A program made the position numbers and the translations under genes. Source: Clostridia bacterium (GTDB lineage Bacteria; Bacillota; Clostridia; Christensenellales; Aristaeellaceae). Taken from it: DNA of 62,706 bases. Shown here one piece after another: positions 37,606 to 46,998 of this stretch. Location: assembly GCA_017447185.1 (NCBI GenBank), contig JAFSOC010000034.1, positions 1 to 62,706 of the forward strand, given 5' to 3'. The stretch's first letter is position 1, and the number at the start of each line of letters is the position of its first letter. A model generated the notes under the pieces. The model did not search any database. It was not told the DNA's origin and saw only the letters and a list, made by a program, of their open reading frames with translations.

Positions 37606-38918
37606 AGCATTACCCCCTTCAGGTCATAATCCCCGGCTTCCGTGATCTTCACGGGGATGAACAGGCCGGGTTCCGGCACGGTATTGCCGCAATTCACATA
37701 AATTTCGCCGTCCGTCTCCGGCGCTTCCCGGCTGGAGCGGCCGAGGCAGACGCCTCCGTTCCCCGCGGCGGTGACCAGCACCTGTTCCACAGTGCCGATG
37801 CGGGCCTCGTTGCGGCGGCGGGAAATCCCCTGCTGCAGCTCCATCAGGCGCATGAAGCGCTCCTGTTTGACTTCCTCCGGGATCTGGTCCGGCATTTTTG
37901 CTGCCGGCGTATCCTCCTCCGGCGAATAGGTGAAGGCGCCGAGGCGGTCGAACTCCGTTTCGGCCACGAAATCCAGCAGCTCCTTGAACTGATCCTCGGT
38001 TTCCCCGGGGAAGCCGACAATAATACTGGTCCGCAGGGTGAGCCCCCGGTCCCTCGCTCCCCGGACGCAGCGCAGGATATCCTCCCTGGTTCCCCGGCGG
38101 TGCATGCGGCGGAGCAGGTCCGCGTTGATATGCTGCACGGGAATATCCAGGTAGGGGCAGATGTTCGGCGTATCTGCCAGCACATCCAGCAGCTCCTCGC
38201 TGGTTTCATCCGGATAGCAGTAGAGCACCCGCAGCCAGTCCACGCCGTCGATAGCGGCAGCTTTGCGCATCAGGTCCGGCAGGGTGGTATGGGCATGGGT
38301 TTCGGTGCCGTAGCGCGTCGTATCCTGGGCAACGAGAATATGCTCCCGGACGCCCCGGGCGGAAAGCTCCCGGATTTCCGAGAGGATCTGCTCCTCTCCC
38401 CGGCTGCGGTAGGGCCCGCGAATCAGGGGAATGGCGCAGAAGGTGCACCGGTTGGAGCAGCCCTCGCCGATGCGCACATAAGCGGAATAGGCGGGCGTGG
38501 TCAGCACCCGGGAATGCTCGCAGTAGCTGAGATCGTCCTGGCAGGCGCTCTGGCGCTGGCCCTGCAAGGCCTTGCGGATCAGGGCGGGCAGCTGCGCGTA
38601 CTGGTTGACCCCCAGCAGCAGGTCGATCTCCGGTATTTCCTCCAGCAGGGATTTTTCATACCGCTGGGCCAGGCAGCCGGTGACCACCAGCAGGCGGCAG
38701 CGGCCGGATTCTTTATACTGGGCCATCTCCAGGATGGTATTGATGGATTCTTCCTTGGCGGATTCGATGAAACCGCAGGTATTCACCATGAGGATATCCG
38801 CCTGCTCCGGATCGGGCGTGAAGACGAAGCCGTCCTCCTGCAGGAGGCCCAGGGCCGTTTCCGTATCCACCCGGTTCTTGTTGCAGCCAAGGGAAATCAC
38901 ACCGACAGAAAACGGCAT
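37602..38918 (-). CDS. rimO: Ribosomal protein S12 methylthiotransferase RimO, 438 aa
   Basis: Radical-SAM enzyme that methylthiolates Asp of ribosomal protein S12. N-terminal MTTase cysteines C12, C48 and C82; radical SAM cluster C154-x3-C158-x2-C161 in CSNRCTFCAIPLIRGPYRSR, the RimO (not MiaB) version; TRAM domain at the C-terminus. The ATG at 38918 follows GAGGAGG. A TATACT -10 (complement of 38957-38962) lies upstream with no clear -35. The rimO-pgsA order is common in Clostridia. Confidence 0.95.
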   Translation of the reverse strand: MPFSVGVISLGCNKNRVDTETALGLLQEDGFVFTPDPEQADILMVNTCGFIESAKEESINTILEMAQYKESGRCRLLVVTGCLAQRYEKSLLEEIPEIDLLLGVNQYAQLPALIRKALQGQRQSACQDDLSYCEHSRVLTTPAYSAYVRIGEGCSNRCTFCAIPLIRGPYRSRGEEQILSEIRELSARGVREHILVAQDTTRYGTETHAHTTLPDLMRKAAAIDGVDWLRVLYCYPDETSEELLDVLADTPNICPYLDIPVQHINADLLRRMHRRGTREDILRCVRGARDRGLTLRTSIIVGFPGETEDQFKELLDFVAETEFDRLGAFTYSPEEDTPAAKMPDQIPEEVKQERFMRLMELQQGISRRRNEARIGTVEQVLVTAAGNGGVCLGRSSREAPETDGEIYVNCGNTVPEPGLFIPVKITEAGDYDLKGVML

Positions 38919-39048
38919 GCGGATCCTCCTCTCTTTGAACAGCTTTACTTCACTGAAGTATAGCATATTTGGCGGCTGTTTTCTAGTGACTTGTTTGCGG
39001 GTTGTAGTGTATAATGATCGGGATGCTTACGGTGGAGGAAACTTGCAC

Positions 39049-41655
39049 ATGAAGGACACATTTCTGCTGGTGGACGGCAACAGCCTGATGCACCGGGCTT
39101 TTCATGCTTTGCCCCTGATGGATGCGGACGGGGTTTATACGAATGCGATTTACGGATTTTTCGGGATGCTTTTGAAGGTAATCCGGGAGGAGCAGGTGCA
39201 GTACCTGGCGGTGTGCTTTGACGAGCACGGCCCCACCTTCCGCCATACGGTGTACGCGGACTACAAGGCCGGCCGCAGCGAGACCCCGCCGGAGCTGCGG
39301 CAGCAGTTCGGCACCATCCGCACCCTGCTGGACGAAATGGGCATTCAGCGCTTCGGCATCCAGGGCTGGGAGGCGGACGACCTGCTGGGCACCCTGAGCC
39401 GCCTGGGCGAGGACGCAGGCGTGGCGCCCCTGCTGCTGACGGGGGACCGGGACGCGCTGCAGCTGGTGGGCGGCGGCACCCAGCTGATGTTCACCCGCAA
39501 GGGCATTTCCGAAACCATCCGCTTTGACGCGGCAAAGGTCTATGAGGAATACGGCTTCACCCCGGGCCAGGTGACGGACTGGAAAGGCCTGGCCGGCGAC
39601 TCCAGCGACAATATCCCCGGCGTGCCCGGCGTGGGCGACAAAACCGCGGTGAAACTGCTGCAGGAATACGGCACGCTGGAAAACGTGCTGGACAACGCGG
39701 GCAATGTGAAGGGAAAACTGGGCGAAAAGCTGGCCGCCTTTGCGGACCAGGCCCGTTTCAGCAAGGAACTGGCCACCATCCGGCGGGACGCGCCGGTGGA
39801 TTTCTCCCTGAACGCCTGCGTGCTGCCGGATCTGAAGCAGATTATTCCTTCCCTGCAGAAGCTGAAGCTGTTCAGCCTCGTAAAAAGAATCAATTCCGAC
39901 GGCGATGCCGCCGCGGCCGCAGCCAATGACCGGCCGGAGGAAGAAAACATCCTGCCCTTCGTGAAAATCGAATTCGGCAAGGCCACGGAGCTGGATACGC
40001 CGGAGGCCATCCGGACCTGGATCGCGGCAAATGTGACCGCGGAAAACCCGCTCTGCCTGCATGCGGGAGAACTGGCCATGAGCCTGGCGGTGCAGACCGG
40101 TGAAAACACCGGCGCGCTGGCGCTCATCGCCCTGGGCGGCGACCTGCTGACCCCGGGGCTGGACCCGGTGGAAGTGCTGCAGGTGCTGGCCGGGGAAATC
40201 AAAAAAGGCAACGCAGTTGTCCATGACGGAAAAACCTGGCTGCGGCGGCTGGACAGCGCCGGCGCCGAGCTCCCCGAAAGCTTCTTCTGGGACACCATGC
40301 TGGGGGCGTACCTGCTGAACCCGCAGGAGAAGAGCTACCGGCTGGGGGCCCTGTGCCCGGAGATGCCGGAGGACGCGGGCACGGTCTGCTCCCTGCAGGC
40401 CTGGCAGCGCAGGCAGGTGGAAGCCGACGGCATGACCGCCCTGATGAACGAAATTGAGCTGCCCCTGAGCTTTGTGCTCTACCGGATGGAGAAGGCCGGA
40501 TTCACGGTGGATACGGACTTCCTGCGGGAGCTGGGGGACAAATATACGGCGGAAATCAACCAGCGGAAGAACGAAGTGATCGAAGCCACGGGCGGAACGC
40601 CCTTCAACCTGAACAGCCCCCAGCAGCTGGGCGAGGTGCTGTTCGAAAAAATGAACCTGCCCCACGGCAAAAAGACCAGCAAGGGCTATTCCACGTCCGC
40701 CGAGGTGCTGGAAGGCCTGCGGTGGGACGCGCCGGAGGTGATCGAGCCCCTGCTGCGCTACCGGCAGCTGGCGAAGCTGAACGGAACGTATGTGGAAGGC
40801 CTGCTGCCCCTGGTGGACCGGGCGGGCCGGGTGCACTCCACCTTTGACCAGACGGCCACGGCCACGGGGCGCATCTCCTCCTCGGAGCCGAACCTGCAGA
40901 ACATCCCCGTGCGCACGGAGGAAGGCAAGGAAATCCGCCAGGCGTTCCTCCCCCGGGAGGGCTGGATCCTGCTGGACGCGGACTACAGCCAGATCGAGCT
41001 GCGGCTTATGGCCCACTTCAGCGGCGACCCGGCCATGGTGGACGCTTTCCAAAAGGGCGAGGATATCCACGCCCGCACGGCCGGGGAAATCTTCGACGTA
41101 CCGCCGGAATTCGTGACGCCGGAGCTGCGCAGCCGGGCGAAGGCGGTCAATTTCGGCCTGATCTACGGCATCAGCGGCTTCGGCCTGAGCCGGAACACCG
41201 GCGTCAGCCGCCGGGAGGCCGGGGACTTCATTGCCAAATACTTTGAGAAATACCCGGGCGTGAAGCGCTTCATGGACGAGAGCGCGGCGGAAGGCATCCG
41301 CCTGGGCTATGCCCGCACCATGATGGGCCGGAGGCGCTACCTGCCGGAACTGAAGAGCCCGAAGACGCCCATCCGGGAATTCGGCAAGCGGGCCGCCATG
41401 AACACGCCGGTGCAGGGCACCGCGGCGGACATCATCAAGCTGGCCATGGTGCGGACGGACAAAGCCCTGCGGGAGGCCGGGATGCAGAGCCGGCTGATCC
41501 TGCAGGTGCACGACGAACTGCTGCTGGAATGCCCGCCGGAGGAAGCGGAGAAGGCCGCGGAAATCCTGCGGGAGGCCATGGAAGGCGCGGCGCAGCTGAA
41601 GGTGCCGCTGGTGGCGGAAGTGCACCGGGGCCAGAACTGGGCGGAAGCCAAGTGA
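39049..41655 (+). CDS. polA: DNA polymerase I, 868 aa
   Basis: N-terminal 5'-3' exonuclease/FEN domain (about 1-290) with DGNSLMHRAF, a central 3'-5' exonuclease-like domain, and a family A polymerase domain with motif A DYSQIELR (D645) and motif C VHDEL (D822). The central domain lacks the DxE-type catalytic residues, so proofreading is probably absent, as in Bacillus. Start at 39049 follows GTGGAGG; a TATAAT lies at 39010-39015 with a weak GTGACT -35. It is divergent from rimO and transcribed away from the putative origin. Confidence 0.97.
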   Translation: MKDTFLLVDGNSLMHRAFHALPLMDADGVYTNAIYGFFGMLLKVIREEQVQYLAVCFDEHGPTFRHTVYADYKAGRSETPPELRQQFGTIRTLLDEMGIQRFGIQGWEADDLLGTLSRLGEDAGVAPLLLTGDRDALQLVGGGTQLMFTRKGISETIRFDAAKVYEEYGFTPGQVTDWKGLAGDSSDNIPGVPGVGDKTAVKLLQEYGTLENVLDNAGNVKGKLGEKLAAFADQARFSKELATIRRDAPVDFSLNACVLPDLKQIIPSLQKLKLFSLVKRINSDGDAAAAAANDRPEEENILPFVKIEFGKATELDTPEAIRTWIAANVTAENPLCLHAGELAMSLAVQTGENTGALALIALGGDLLTPGLDPVEVLQVLAGEIKKGNAVVHDGKTWLRRLDSAGAELPESFFWDTMLGAYLLNPQEKSYRLGALCPEMPEDAGTVCSLQAWQRRQVEADGMTALMNEIELPLSFVLYRMEKAGFTVDTDFLRELGDKYTAEINQRKNEVIEATGGTPFNLNSPQQLGEVLFEKMNLPHGKKTSKGYSTSAEVLEGLRWDAPEVIEPLLRYRQLAKLNGTYVEGLLPLVDRAGRVHSTFDQTATATGRISSSEPNLQNIPVRTEEGKEIRQAFLPREGWILLDADYSQIELRLMAHFSGDPAMVDAFQKGEDIHARTAGEIFDVPPEFVTPELRSRAKAVNFGLIYGISGFGLSRNTGVSRREAGDFIAKYFEKYPGVKRFMDESAAEGIRLGYARTMMGRRRYLPELKSPKTPIREFGKRAAMNTPVQGTAADIIKLAMVRTDKALREAGMQSRLILQVHDELLLECPPEEAEKAAEILREAMEGAAQLKVPLVAEVHRGQNWAEAK

Positions 41656-41684
41656 TTGTGTTTTCCCGGCGGACATGATACAAT
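41656..41684 (+). promoter_or_regulatory. Promoter of the FakA-C-like gene
   Basis: TTGTGT (41656-41661), 17-bp spacer, TACAAT (41679-41684) with an extended TGA before the -10. It begins just inside the polA stop region. Confidence 0.6.
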
Positions 41685-41724
41685 ATTCGCGATTTTTTCG
41701 ATGAGACGGGAGGAGCAATGGAAA

Positions 41725-41976
41725 ATGCTGGAATTCAAGTTTGACACTCAGCTGCTGATTGAGGGGCACGACCTGGACGAGGATGCCATCAACGACTACA
41801 TTACCCAGAACCTGAAGGGCGACTGCCTGCTGGCCGTCGGCGATGACGAGCTGATCAAGATCCATTTCCACACCAACGAGCCCTGGCAGCTGCTGGAATA
41901 CGCCGCCAGCCTGGGCGAGATCTACGACGTGGTCGTGGAGAACATGGAACGGCAGGAGCAGGGTTTACAAGGTTAA
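41725..41976 (+). CDS. Stand-alone FakA/YloV C-terminal-like protein, 83 aa
   Basis: Resembles a segment of the C-terminal domain of FakA/YloV (fatty-acid kinase) and DegV/DAK-related proteins: GDCLLAVGDDELIKIHFHTNEPWQLLEYAASLGEIYDVVVENM. The kinase and linker domains are missing; it starts cleanly with GGGAGGAG and ATG at 41725, so it is a small protein rather than an obvious truncation. It may regulate the fatty-acid kinase or bind its partner. It lies 7 bp before an XRE/S24 regulator and is probably co-transcribed. Confidence 0.75.
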   Translation: MLEFKFDTQLLIEGHDLDEDAINDYITQNLKGDCLLAVGDDELIKIHFHTNEPWQLLEYAASLGEIYDVVVENMERQEQGLQG

Positions 41977-41983
41977 AAAGGCT

Positions 41984-42715
41984 ATGAGCAGACTAGGTGA
42001 TTTAATCCGCACGGAGCGCGTGCGGCAGAAGCTGACGCCGAAGCAGGTGGCGAAGAAATGCGGCGTGAGCGAGAGCTACCTGCTGGCCGTGGAGGCCGGG
42101 ACGCGGATCATCGCGGACGACCAGGCCCGGCGGATCCTGAAGGCCATCGGCCTGAAGCAGCAGACGGAAGCGGAATTCACGCTGGACGATATCGCCGCCA
42201 CGGTAGACCTGGTGCAGGTGCAGCCGAAAATGGCCGCCGCCGTCGCTGCAAGGAAGCCGGAAAAAAAGGAAGCGGAAGTCGTCGCCACCTCGGTGGAGGA
42301 GAGCGTGGCCGGCAGCGTCTGGCTGGACGCGCTGGCCAGCGTGCTGAAGCGGGTGCCGGTGATGAACGCCGTCATGAAGCCGGTGAGCTACAAGCTGGTG
42401 CCGGTGGAGAACGGCCGCATCGAGGGCGCCAACCCGGAGAAGGTTTTCTTCTACCTGGCGCCGGACGACAGCATGCGGGGATTCCGGATTCACCGGGGCG
42501 ACATCGTGCTGACGGTGCCGGCCAACAGCCCGGTGGACGGGTCCATTATGCTGCTGAACTACAACGAGCACCGGTATCTCCGGAAGATCAAGGTCCTGGA
42601 CGATCACACCGTGATGCTCCAGCACTACGACCGGGAATACGAAGCGGAAACCGTGCCGATCAATGAGATTGGTTTTATCTCGCGGTGCGTACAGGTGACC
42701 TTCGAACTGCAGTGA
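41984..42715 (+). CDS. XRE-family regulator with S24/LexA-like C-terminal domain, 243 aa
   Basis: N-terminal Cro/CI-type helix-turn-helix (about 5-60), a hydrophilic linker, and a C-terminal S24-like fold with PDDSMRGFRIHRGDIVL (Ser about 163) and YLRKIKV (Lys about 200), matching the Ser-Lys dyad of LexA/CI-type autoproteases. No clear Ala-Gly cleavage site stands out. Such proteins are often stress- or prophage-type repressors, but no prophage genes are nearby. It follows the 83-aa gene by 7 bp. Confidence 0.85.
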   Translation: MSRLGDLIRTERVRQKLTPKQVAKKCGVSESYLLAVEAGTRIIADDQARRILKAIGLKQQTEAEFTLDDIAATVDLVQVQPKMAAAVAARKPEKKEAEVVATSVEESVAGSVWLDALASVLKRVPVMNAVMKPVSYKLVPVENGRIEGANPEKVFFYLAPDDSMRGFRIHRGDIVLTVPANSPVDGSIMLLNYNEHRYLRKIKVLDDHTVMLQHYDREYEAETVPINEIGFISRCVQVTFELQ

Positions 42716-42720
42716 TTGCA

Positions 42721-42774
42721 AAAAGGAGTTGTCTCAAAATGATCTGAGAGGATCATAAGAGGCAACTCCTTTTA
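42721..42774 (+). terminator. Terminator of the XRE/S24 gene
   Basis: AAAAGGAGTTG (42721-42731) pairs with CAACTCCTTTT (42763-42773); an inner ATGATC/GATCAT stem lies between. Confidence 0.8.
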
Positions 42775-42805
42775 TAGTGCAGAATTTGGTTCCAGCTGCA
42801 GAACA

Positions 42806-42909
42806 GATCTCTCGACTACGCTCGAGATGACATTCCTGCTTGAGCTTGTTATCCTGCAGCGGGAAGCGTAAGGGGATCCTTCGACGCGCTTCGCTTGCTC
42901 AGGATGACA
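42806..42909. repeat. Two dispersed palindromic repeats (GATC/GATGACA family)
   Basis: GATCTCTCGACTACGCTCGAGATGACA-type unit at 42806-42832 (CTCGA inverted ends), and GGATCCTTCGAC...GCTCAGGATGACA at 42874-42909, the reverse complement family of the repeat at 14177-14217. They fill the gap between the XRE gene and the DUF1015 gene. Confidence 0.75.
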
Positions 42910-42924
42910 TGTGGGGGTGATGGC

Positions 42925-44178
42925 TTAGATCTGTTTAGCCTCCATATAAAATCTCTTTTCATCCGCTTCGCCCATCGAGAACGTCTTTCTCGGGAGGACT
43001 CCCAGCTTCTTCACATCATTGAAGAAGCTGTTTTTGTCTATTTCAGGAAGCAGGAATCCGATGGCCTGCGGCTTGCCCGCCAGGGCCCTCAATGATTGCT
43101 CCCCGTGAATATAATCAATCTCCGCCTCCGGATGCCTGGCCAGGAAATCATCCAGGAACTTCTGGATCGTCTCGCAGGGAATCGCACCTTCCGGCTTGCC
43201 GACCGTCACCACCTGATCTCCTGCGGCGCAGACCACCGTAAACCGATGCCCTTCCGCCGCATCCAGCGTCATGCCGCGCTTCCCGGCATATTCTTGCCAG
43301 TCGCGCAGGAGCTCCGCCGGCTCCACCCCGGTGACCACCCGGTGAATCGGCTCAAACAGCAGGGCATTGTCATGAATATTCACAATCTCGCACAGGGCAT
43401 ACCGCGCCGGATGATTTGCCTGTTCCTCCGCCGACAGCCCCTGCTTCAGCTCTTCCCAGTAGGCCTTGGCCGTGGCCAGGGAATGATTCCCGTCCCCCAC
43501 CGCCAGCAGCAGCGGATCCGCACCCAGTTTTTCCAGCAGCGCGGAAAGGGCATCATCCACATGCTGCAGGTCTTCGTCCTTCTCCACGGCCCAGCCCTTC
43601 AGGTGGCCGCCGTTCATCATCAGGTCGAAATCATACAGCTTCCGCAGGGAATTTTCCTTCGCCTGCAGGGGCTCCAGCACCGTCCGCTCCGGATCGTCGA
43701 TCAGGATCATGATATGCGTCAGCTCCACCGGCGCGCCGCGGCGGATCACCAGCCGGGGAGGCAGGCGGGAGGCAATGGTCTGCTCCGTGGGCCGCACCAG
43801 CGGCAGGGAGCCTTTTTCAAAGGAATACTGCTCCAGGTCCACCGCGCAAACGAGCCCCAGCCGGCTGCCGGCGGGCACGGTCCGCTCGCAGAGCACGAAT
43901 CCCGGATCCACGGCGGGGGCCAGCAGCCCCTCCCGCAGGTAATCCGCCATAGCGGCATGGATTCCGGGGATCAGCTGTTCGCTTCTTTTCAGGTTCATCT
44001 CCGGCAGGATCAGCCGGAGGGCCGACGGCGCGCTCCCCACGGTGTCATACGCCTTCCGCCAGTATTCCGGCTCGGAGGTGTACTGGTCGCAGGCGATGCA
44101 GGCCCAGGTCTCCGGCGGAACGGAAGCGGCGGGCAGCAGGATGCGCGCGGGGCGGATACCGATGCGGTCAAAGGACAT
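42925..44178 (-). CDS. DUF1015 family protein, 417 aa
   Basis: Whole-length member of the DUF1015 family, recognised by its N-terminal region (PPETWACIACDQYTSEPEYW), the conserved LLLAVGDGNHSLATAKAYWE segment (about 228) and the C-terminal FYMEAKQ ending. Soluble, probably cytoplasmic. Function is not established for the family, though its genes often neighbour serine or D-3-phosphoglycerate metabolism genes; no such gene is here. Start at 44178 follows GGAGG. Confidence 0.9.
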   Translation of the reverse strand: MSFDRIGIRPARILLPAASVPPETWACIACDQYTSEPEYWRKAYDTVGSAPSALRLILPEMNLKRSEQLIPGIHAAMADYLREGLLAPAVDPGFVLCERTVPAGSRLGLVCAVDLEQYSFEKGSLPLVRPTEQTIASRLPPRLVIRRGAPVELTHIMILIDDPERTVLEPLQAKENSLRKLYDFDLMMNGGHLKGWAVEKDEDLQHVDDALSALLEKLGADPLLLAVGDGNHSLATAKAYWEELKQGLSAEEQANHPARYALCEIVNIHDNALLFEPIHRVVTGVEPAELLRDWQEYAGKRGMTLDAAEGHRFTVVCAAGDQVVTVGKPEGAIPCETIQKFLDDFLARHPEAEIDYIHGEQSLRALAGKPQAIGFLLPEIDKNSFFNDVKKLGVLPRKTFSMGEADEKRFYMEAKQI

Positions 44179-44263
44179 AAGCGGATTCCTCCTTGCATTT
44201 CAGCGATTGCTTCCCCATCCTACCACAGGCGGCGCCGGGATACAACGCGCCCGGGGCAGGAAA

Positions 44264-44842
44264 TCAGAATTTGAACACAATGCCCACCACGGCGGAAATG
44301 GCAATGAAAATCGCGGGATGCCATTTCTTCAGCTTCTTATGCCGCTGGGCCAGGAACAGCACCACCCCCAGGGCGATGGCCTTCCAGGCGAACAGGTCCC
44401 CGAAGGCGTGGGTGGCCTCGAAGGCGGCCAGGTTCACCAGGGAAACCTTTGCCACGTTCAGCCCCGCCACGGTGATCATGGCGATGGAGGCGGGGCGCAG
44501 GCCGTAGAGCGCGCCCTCCACCAGTTTGCTGGAGCGGAACCGGTTCAGGAACCGGGCCACGATCAGGATGATGACCACCGAAGGGATGGCCAGGGCGATC
44601 GTCGCCAGGATGCCGCCGGGGACGCCCGCGGTCTTGAACCCGGCATAGGTGGACATATTGATGCCGATGGCGCCGGGGGTGGATTCGGAGATGGCGATCA
44701 TATCCGCCACATCCGCGGCGGTGAACCAGTCCGGATGGTTGGCGGCAATTTCATAGAGGAAGGGCAGGGTGGCCAGGCCGCCGCCGATGGAGAACAGGCC
44801 GGTCTTGCCGAATTCCAGCATCAGGTTCAGGAGGATATTCAT
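44264..44842 (-). CDS. Chromate-type transporter subunit, 192 aa
   Basis: Half-length CHR-family (ChrA domain) membrane protein with about six hydrophobic segments. Family motifs present: FGKTGLFSIGGGLATLPFLYE near the N-terminus and ISESTPGAIGINMSTYAGFK (about 60-80). Half-size CHR proteins work as pairs, and its partner lies immediately upstream with an ATGA overlap (44839-44842). The true substrate is often not chromate and is unknown here. Confidence 0.9.
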   Translation of the reverse strand: MNILLNLMLEFGKTGLFSIGGGLATLPFLYEIAANHPDWFTAADVADMIAISESTPGAIGINMSTYAGFKTAGVPGGILATIALAIPSVVIILIVARFLNRFRSSKLVEGALYGLRPASIAMITVAGLNVAKVSLVNLAAFEATHAFGDLFAWKAIALGVVLFLAQRHKKLKKWHPAIFIAISAVVGIVFKF

Positions 44843-45423
44843 GCGTCTCCCCCCTTCTGCGCTTCTGCGTTCTTCCGGTTCTTCCACAGGGAGATCAGGA
44901 GCCCCGCCACGCCGGCGGAGATCACCAGCACCACCGTCGGGACCTTGAAGGGCAGGAAGGTGGAGCAGACGCTCAGGGCCAGGATAATGATATACAGCGC
45001 GAAGGTGATCACATCCACCACCGAGGATTTCCACAGCCGGATCACAGCCTGGACGATCAGCACGCAGACGCACACCCGGATGCCGGCAAAGGCATGCTGC
45101 ACAATTTCAATGGAGGCGAAATTCTGCAGGAAGGCGGCGATCACCAGAATGATGGCAATCGGGCCGGTGAGGAATCCCAGCATGGCGGCCAGGGCCCCCG
45201 GAACGCCTTTCCGCTTCGAGCCGATGAAGGTGGAAACATTCAGCGCGATGAGCCCGGGGGTGCACTGGCCGATGGCGAAATAATCCCGCAGCTCGTCCAT
45301 GGTGGTCCAGCCGCGCTTGGTCACCAGCTCCCGCTCCAGCAGGGGCAGCATGGCATAGCCGCCGCCGAAATTGATAAACCCGATCTTCATATAGACCAGG
45401 TACAGGTCCAGCAGGTCTTTCAT
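44839..45423 (-). CDS. Chromate-type transporter subunit, 194 aa
   Basis: Second half-length CHR protein: KIGFINFGGGYAMLPLLERELV near the N-terminus and FAIGQCTPGLIALNVSTFIG, the family's conserved P-G motif. Start at 45423 follows GGAAAGGAAGG. A TACAAT -10 with extended TG (complement of 45464-45469) is probably the promoter of both subunit genes. The two subunits are expected to assemble as an antiparallel pair. Confidence 0.9.
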   Translation of the reverse strand: MKDLLDLYLVYMKIGFINFGGGYAMLPLLERELVTKRGWTTMDELRDYFAIGQCTPGLIALNVSTFIGSKRKGVPGALAAMLGFLTGPIAIILVIAAFLQNFASIEIVQHAFAGIRVCVCVLIVQAVIRLWKSSVVDVITFALYIIILALSVCSTFLPFKVPTVVLVISAGVAGLLISLWKNRKNAEAQKGGDA

Positions 45424-45580
45424 GAAGTGCCTTCCTTTCCGCCGCTTTTCGCGGTTCCCCGCTATTGTAACAGAAGAGCGGACGAAAAAAAACTGTACAA
45501 AACACAGGATTTGTGGGAACATATAGGTGACTGTGAACGTCAATATAAATGGAACCCATAAGAAACAGGAGGATGCGAGT

Positions 45581-46879
45581 ATGAAAAAGATGATTCGTAA
45601 ACTGGCTGCACTGGCGCTGGCGCTGGTAATGGTACTTGGCTGCGCGGCCGCTTCCGCCACCACGGTGGATGTTGCCTTTAATATGGACGGCGAGTCCGCC
45701 AAGACCGTGATGGGCGGCTTCGGCATGCCGGAGCAGCAGCTGGGTACGGTGGAAGGGATTGCCAAGCTGCTCTCTTCCCTGGGCGTGAAAGTGATCGCCC
45801 TGTCCGACGGGTTTGAGCTGGACCTGAGCCTGGCCGGCACCGAAGCGGTGAAGGTGGGCATGGCCTCCATTGAGGGCGGCGCCGCCCTGGTCACCAACCT
45901 GCTCCCCAACTATTACCTGACCGTGAAGAATGAAACCGTGCAGCAGCTGCTGCAGCAGGTGATGCAGAATGTTCCCGGCCTGGGCGCCCTGATGGGTGGC
46001 AACGCCGCGGGCATGGCGGGCGTGATCCCGCAGAACCTGTCCGCCTATCTCCAGGATATCAGCGCGGCGCTCACGGGCGCCATGGTTCCCGGAACCCCGG
46101 CCCAGGGCACCTACGAGCTGGAAGGCTACACCTTCGACACCTATGTACCCATGTCCATTGATATGCCCAAGCTGAAGGAATCCGTGAAGAAGACCCTGGG
46201 CGAAATGTTCAAGGATGAATCCATCACCAGCATGATCACCACCATGACCGGTGCCATGGGCAGCTCCGCTCCTTCCGCCGACGACCTGAAGAAGGGCGCG
46301 GAAGACTTCGTCGACAAGCTGCCGGATACGGTTACCCTGGAATCCTATGCCAGCAGCACCAACCCCGGCGTGACTTACGTGACCGGCGATGCCTTCTATG
46401 AAGGCAAGACGGATCCCGCCTTCACCCTCAAGGTGCTGAACGCGGACGGCGACGTGACCATCATGTTCACCGTGACCGAGACAGAGCTGGCCATCACCCT
46501 GGCCATCTCCCCCAACCACGCCATCCTGCAGGTGAATGCGGGCGACAATCTCCACCTGGTCCTGGACGGCAAAGTGGAAATGGGCGACGAACAGGTCTTC
46601 ACCCTGGATGTGTATGTGAACACCGAAGCCCCGCTGGCCACCGTCACCGTGAAGATCGGACAAAACGGCGAGCGCACCCTGCCCGTGGAACAGGGCGAAA
46701 AGACTGAGCTGACCGTGGAGGACATGATGGCCGGCAAGATGCCGGAAACCTTCCAGACCGATCTCTATTCCGGCATTATGCCGCTGCTGTCCAACCCGGA
46801 CATCACGCAGCTGTTCACCCTGATGAACCCCGTCTCCACCGTGACCGTGGAAACCCCCGTGAGCGTGGACGGCGAATAA
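45581..46879 (+). CDS. Exported protein, 432 aa, paralogue of the 49607-50722 product
   Basis: Signal peptide (MKKMIRKL then a hydrophobic stretch ending ASA). It is a long secreted protein without cysteines beyond the signal or any catalytic motif that I can see. Its middle, from AYLQDISAALTGAMVPGTPAQGTYELEGYTFDTYVPMSIDMPKLKE, aligns with the product of 49607-50722 (matching GEYQFDGYNFDTLIPVTVDVPKIKE), so they share a domain. Start at 45581 follows AGGAGG. No LytTR-type repeats are seen upstream. Function unknown. Confidence 0.75.
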   Translation: MKKMIRKLAALALALVMVLGCAAASATTVDVAFNMDGESAKTVMGGFGMPEQQLGTVEGIAKLLSSLGVKVIALSDGFELDLSLAGTEAVKVGMASIEGGAALVTNLLPNYYLTVKNETVQQLLQQVMQNVPGLGALMGGNAAGMAGVIPQNLSAYLQDISAALTGAMVPGTPAQGTYELEGYTFDTYVPMSIDMPKLKESVKKTLGEMFKDESITSMITTMTGAMGSSAPSADDLKKGAEDFVDKLPDTVTLESYASSTNPGVTYVTGDAFYEGKTDPAFTLKVLNADGDVTIMFTVTETELAITLAISPNHAILQVNAGDNLHLVLDGKVEMGDEQVFTLDVYVNTEAPLATVTVKIGQNGERTLPVEQGEKTELTVEDMMAGKMPETFQTDLYSGIMPLLSNPDITQLFTLMNPVSTVTVETPVSVDGE

Positions 46880-46998
46880 GTTTTCCGGTTTTTTCCTGAA
46901 AAACTGCCACCTATACCCGGTGGCGCGTATCAAAGAATGCAGGGGGCGGCCACGCCCCTGCAAATAAAAAAAATCCAAGGTAAAGGAGATAAAAGACT

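Noticed and set aside
38983-41871. A 962-codon minus-strand frame opposite polA
   Set aside because: Antisense shadow of polA; no family match and no start signal.
42806-42909. Insertion sequence remnant
   Set aside because: Only short palindromic units are present; no transposase reading frame or longer terminal repeats.
46921-46966. Hairpin before the 140-aa cystatin-like gene as a terminator
   Set aside because: GC-rich stem but no T-run on the plus strand; it may only be an intergenic fold.
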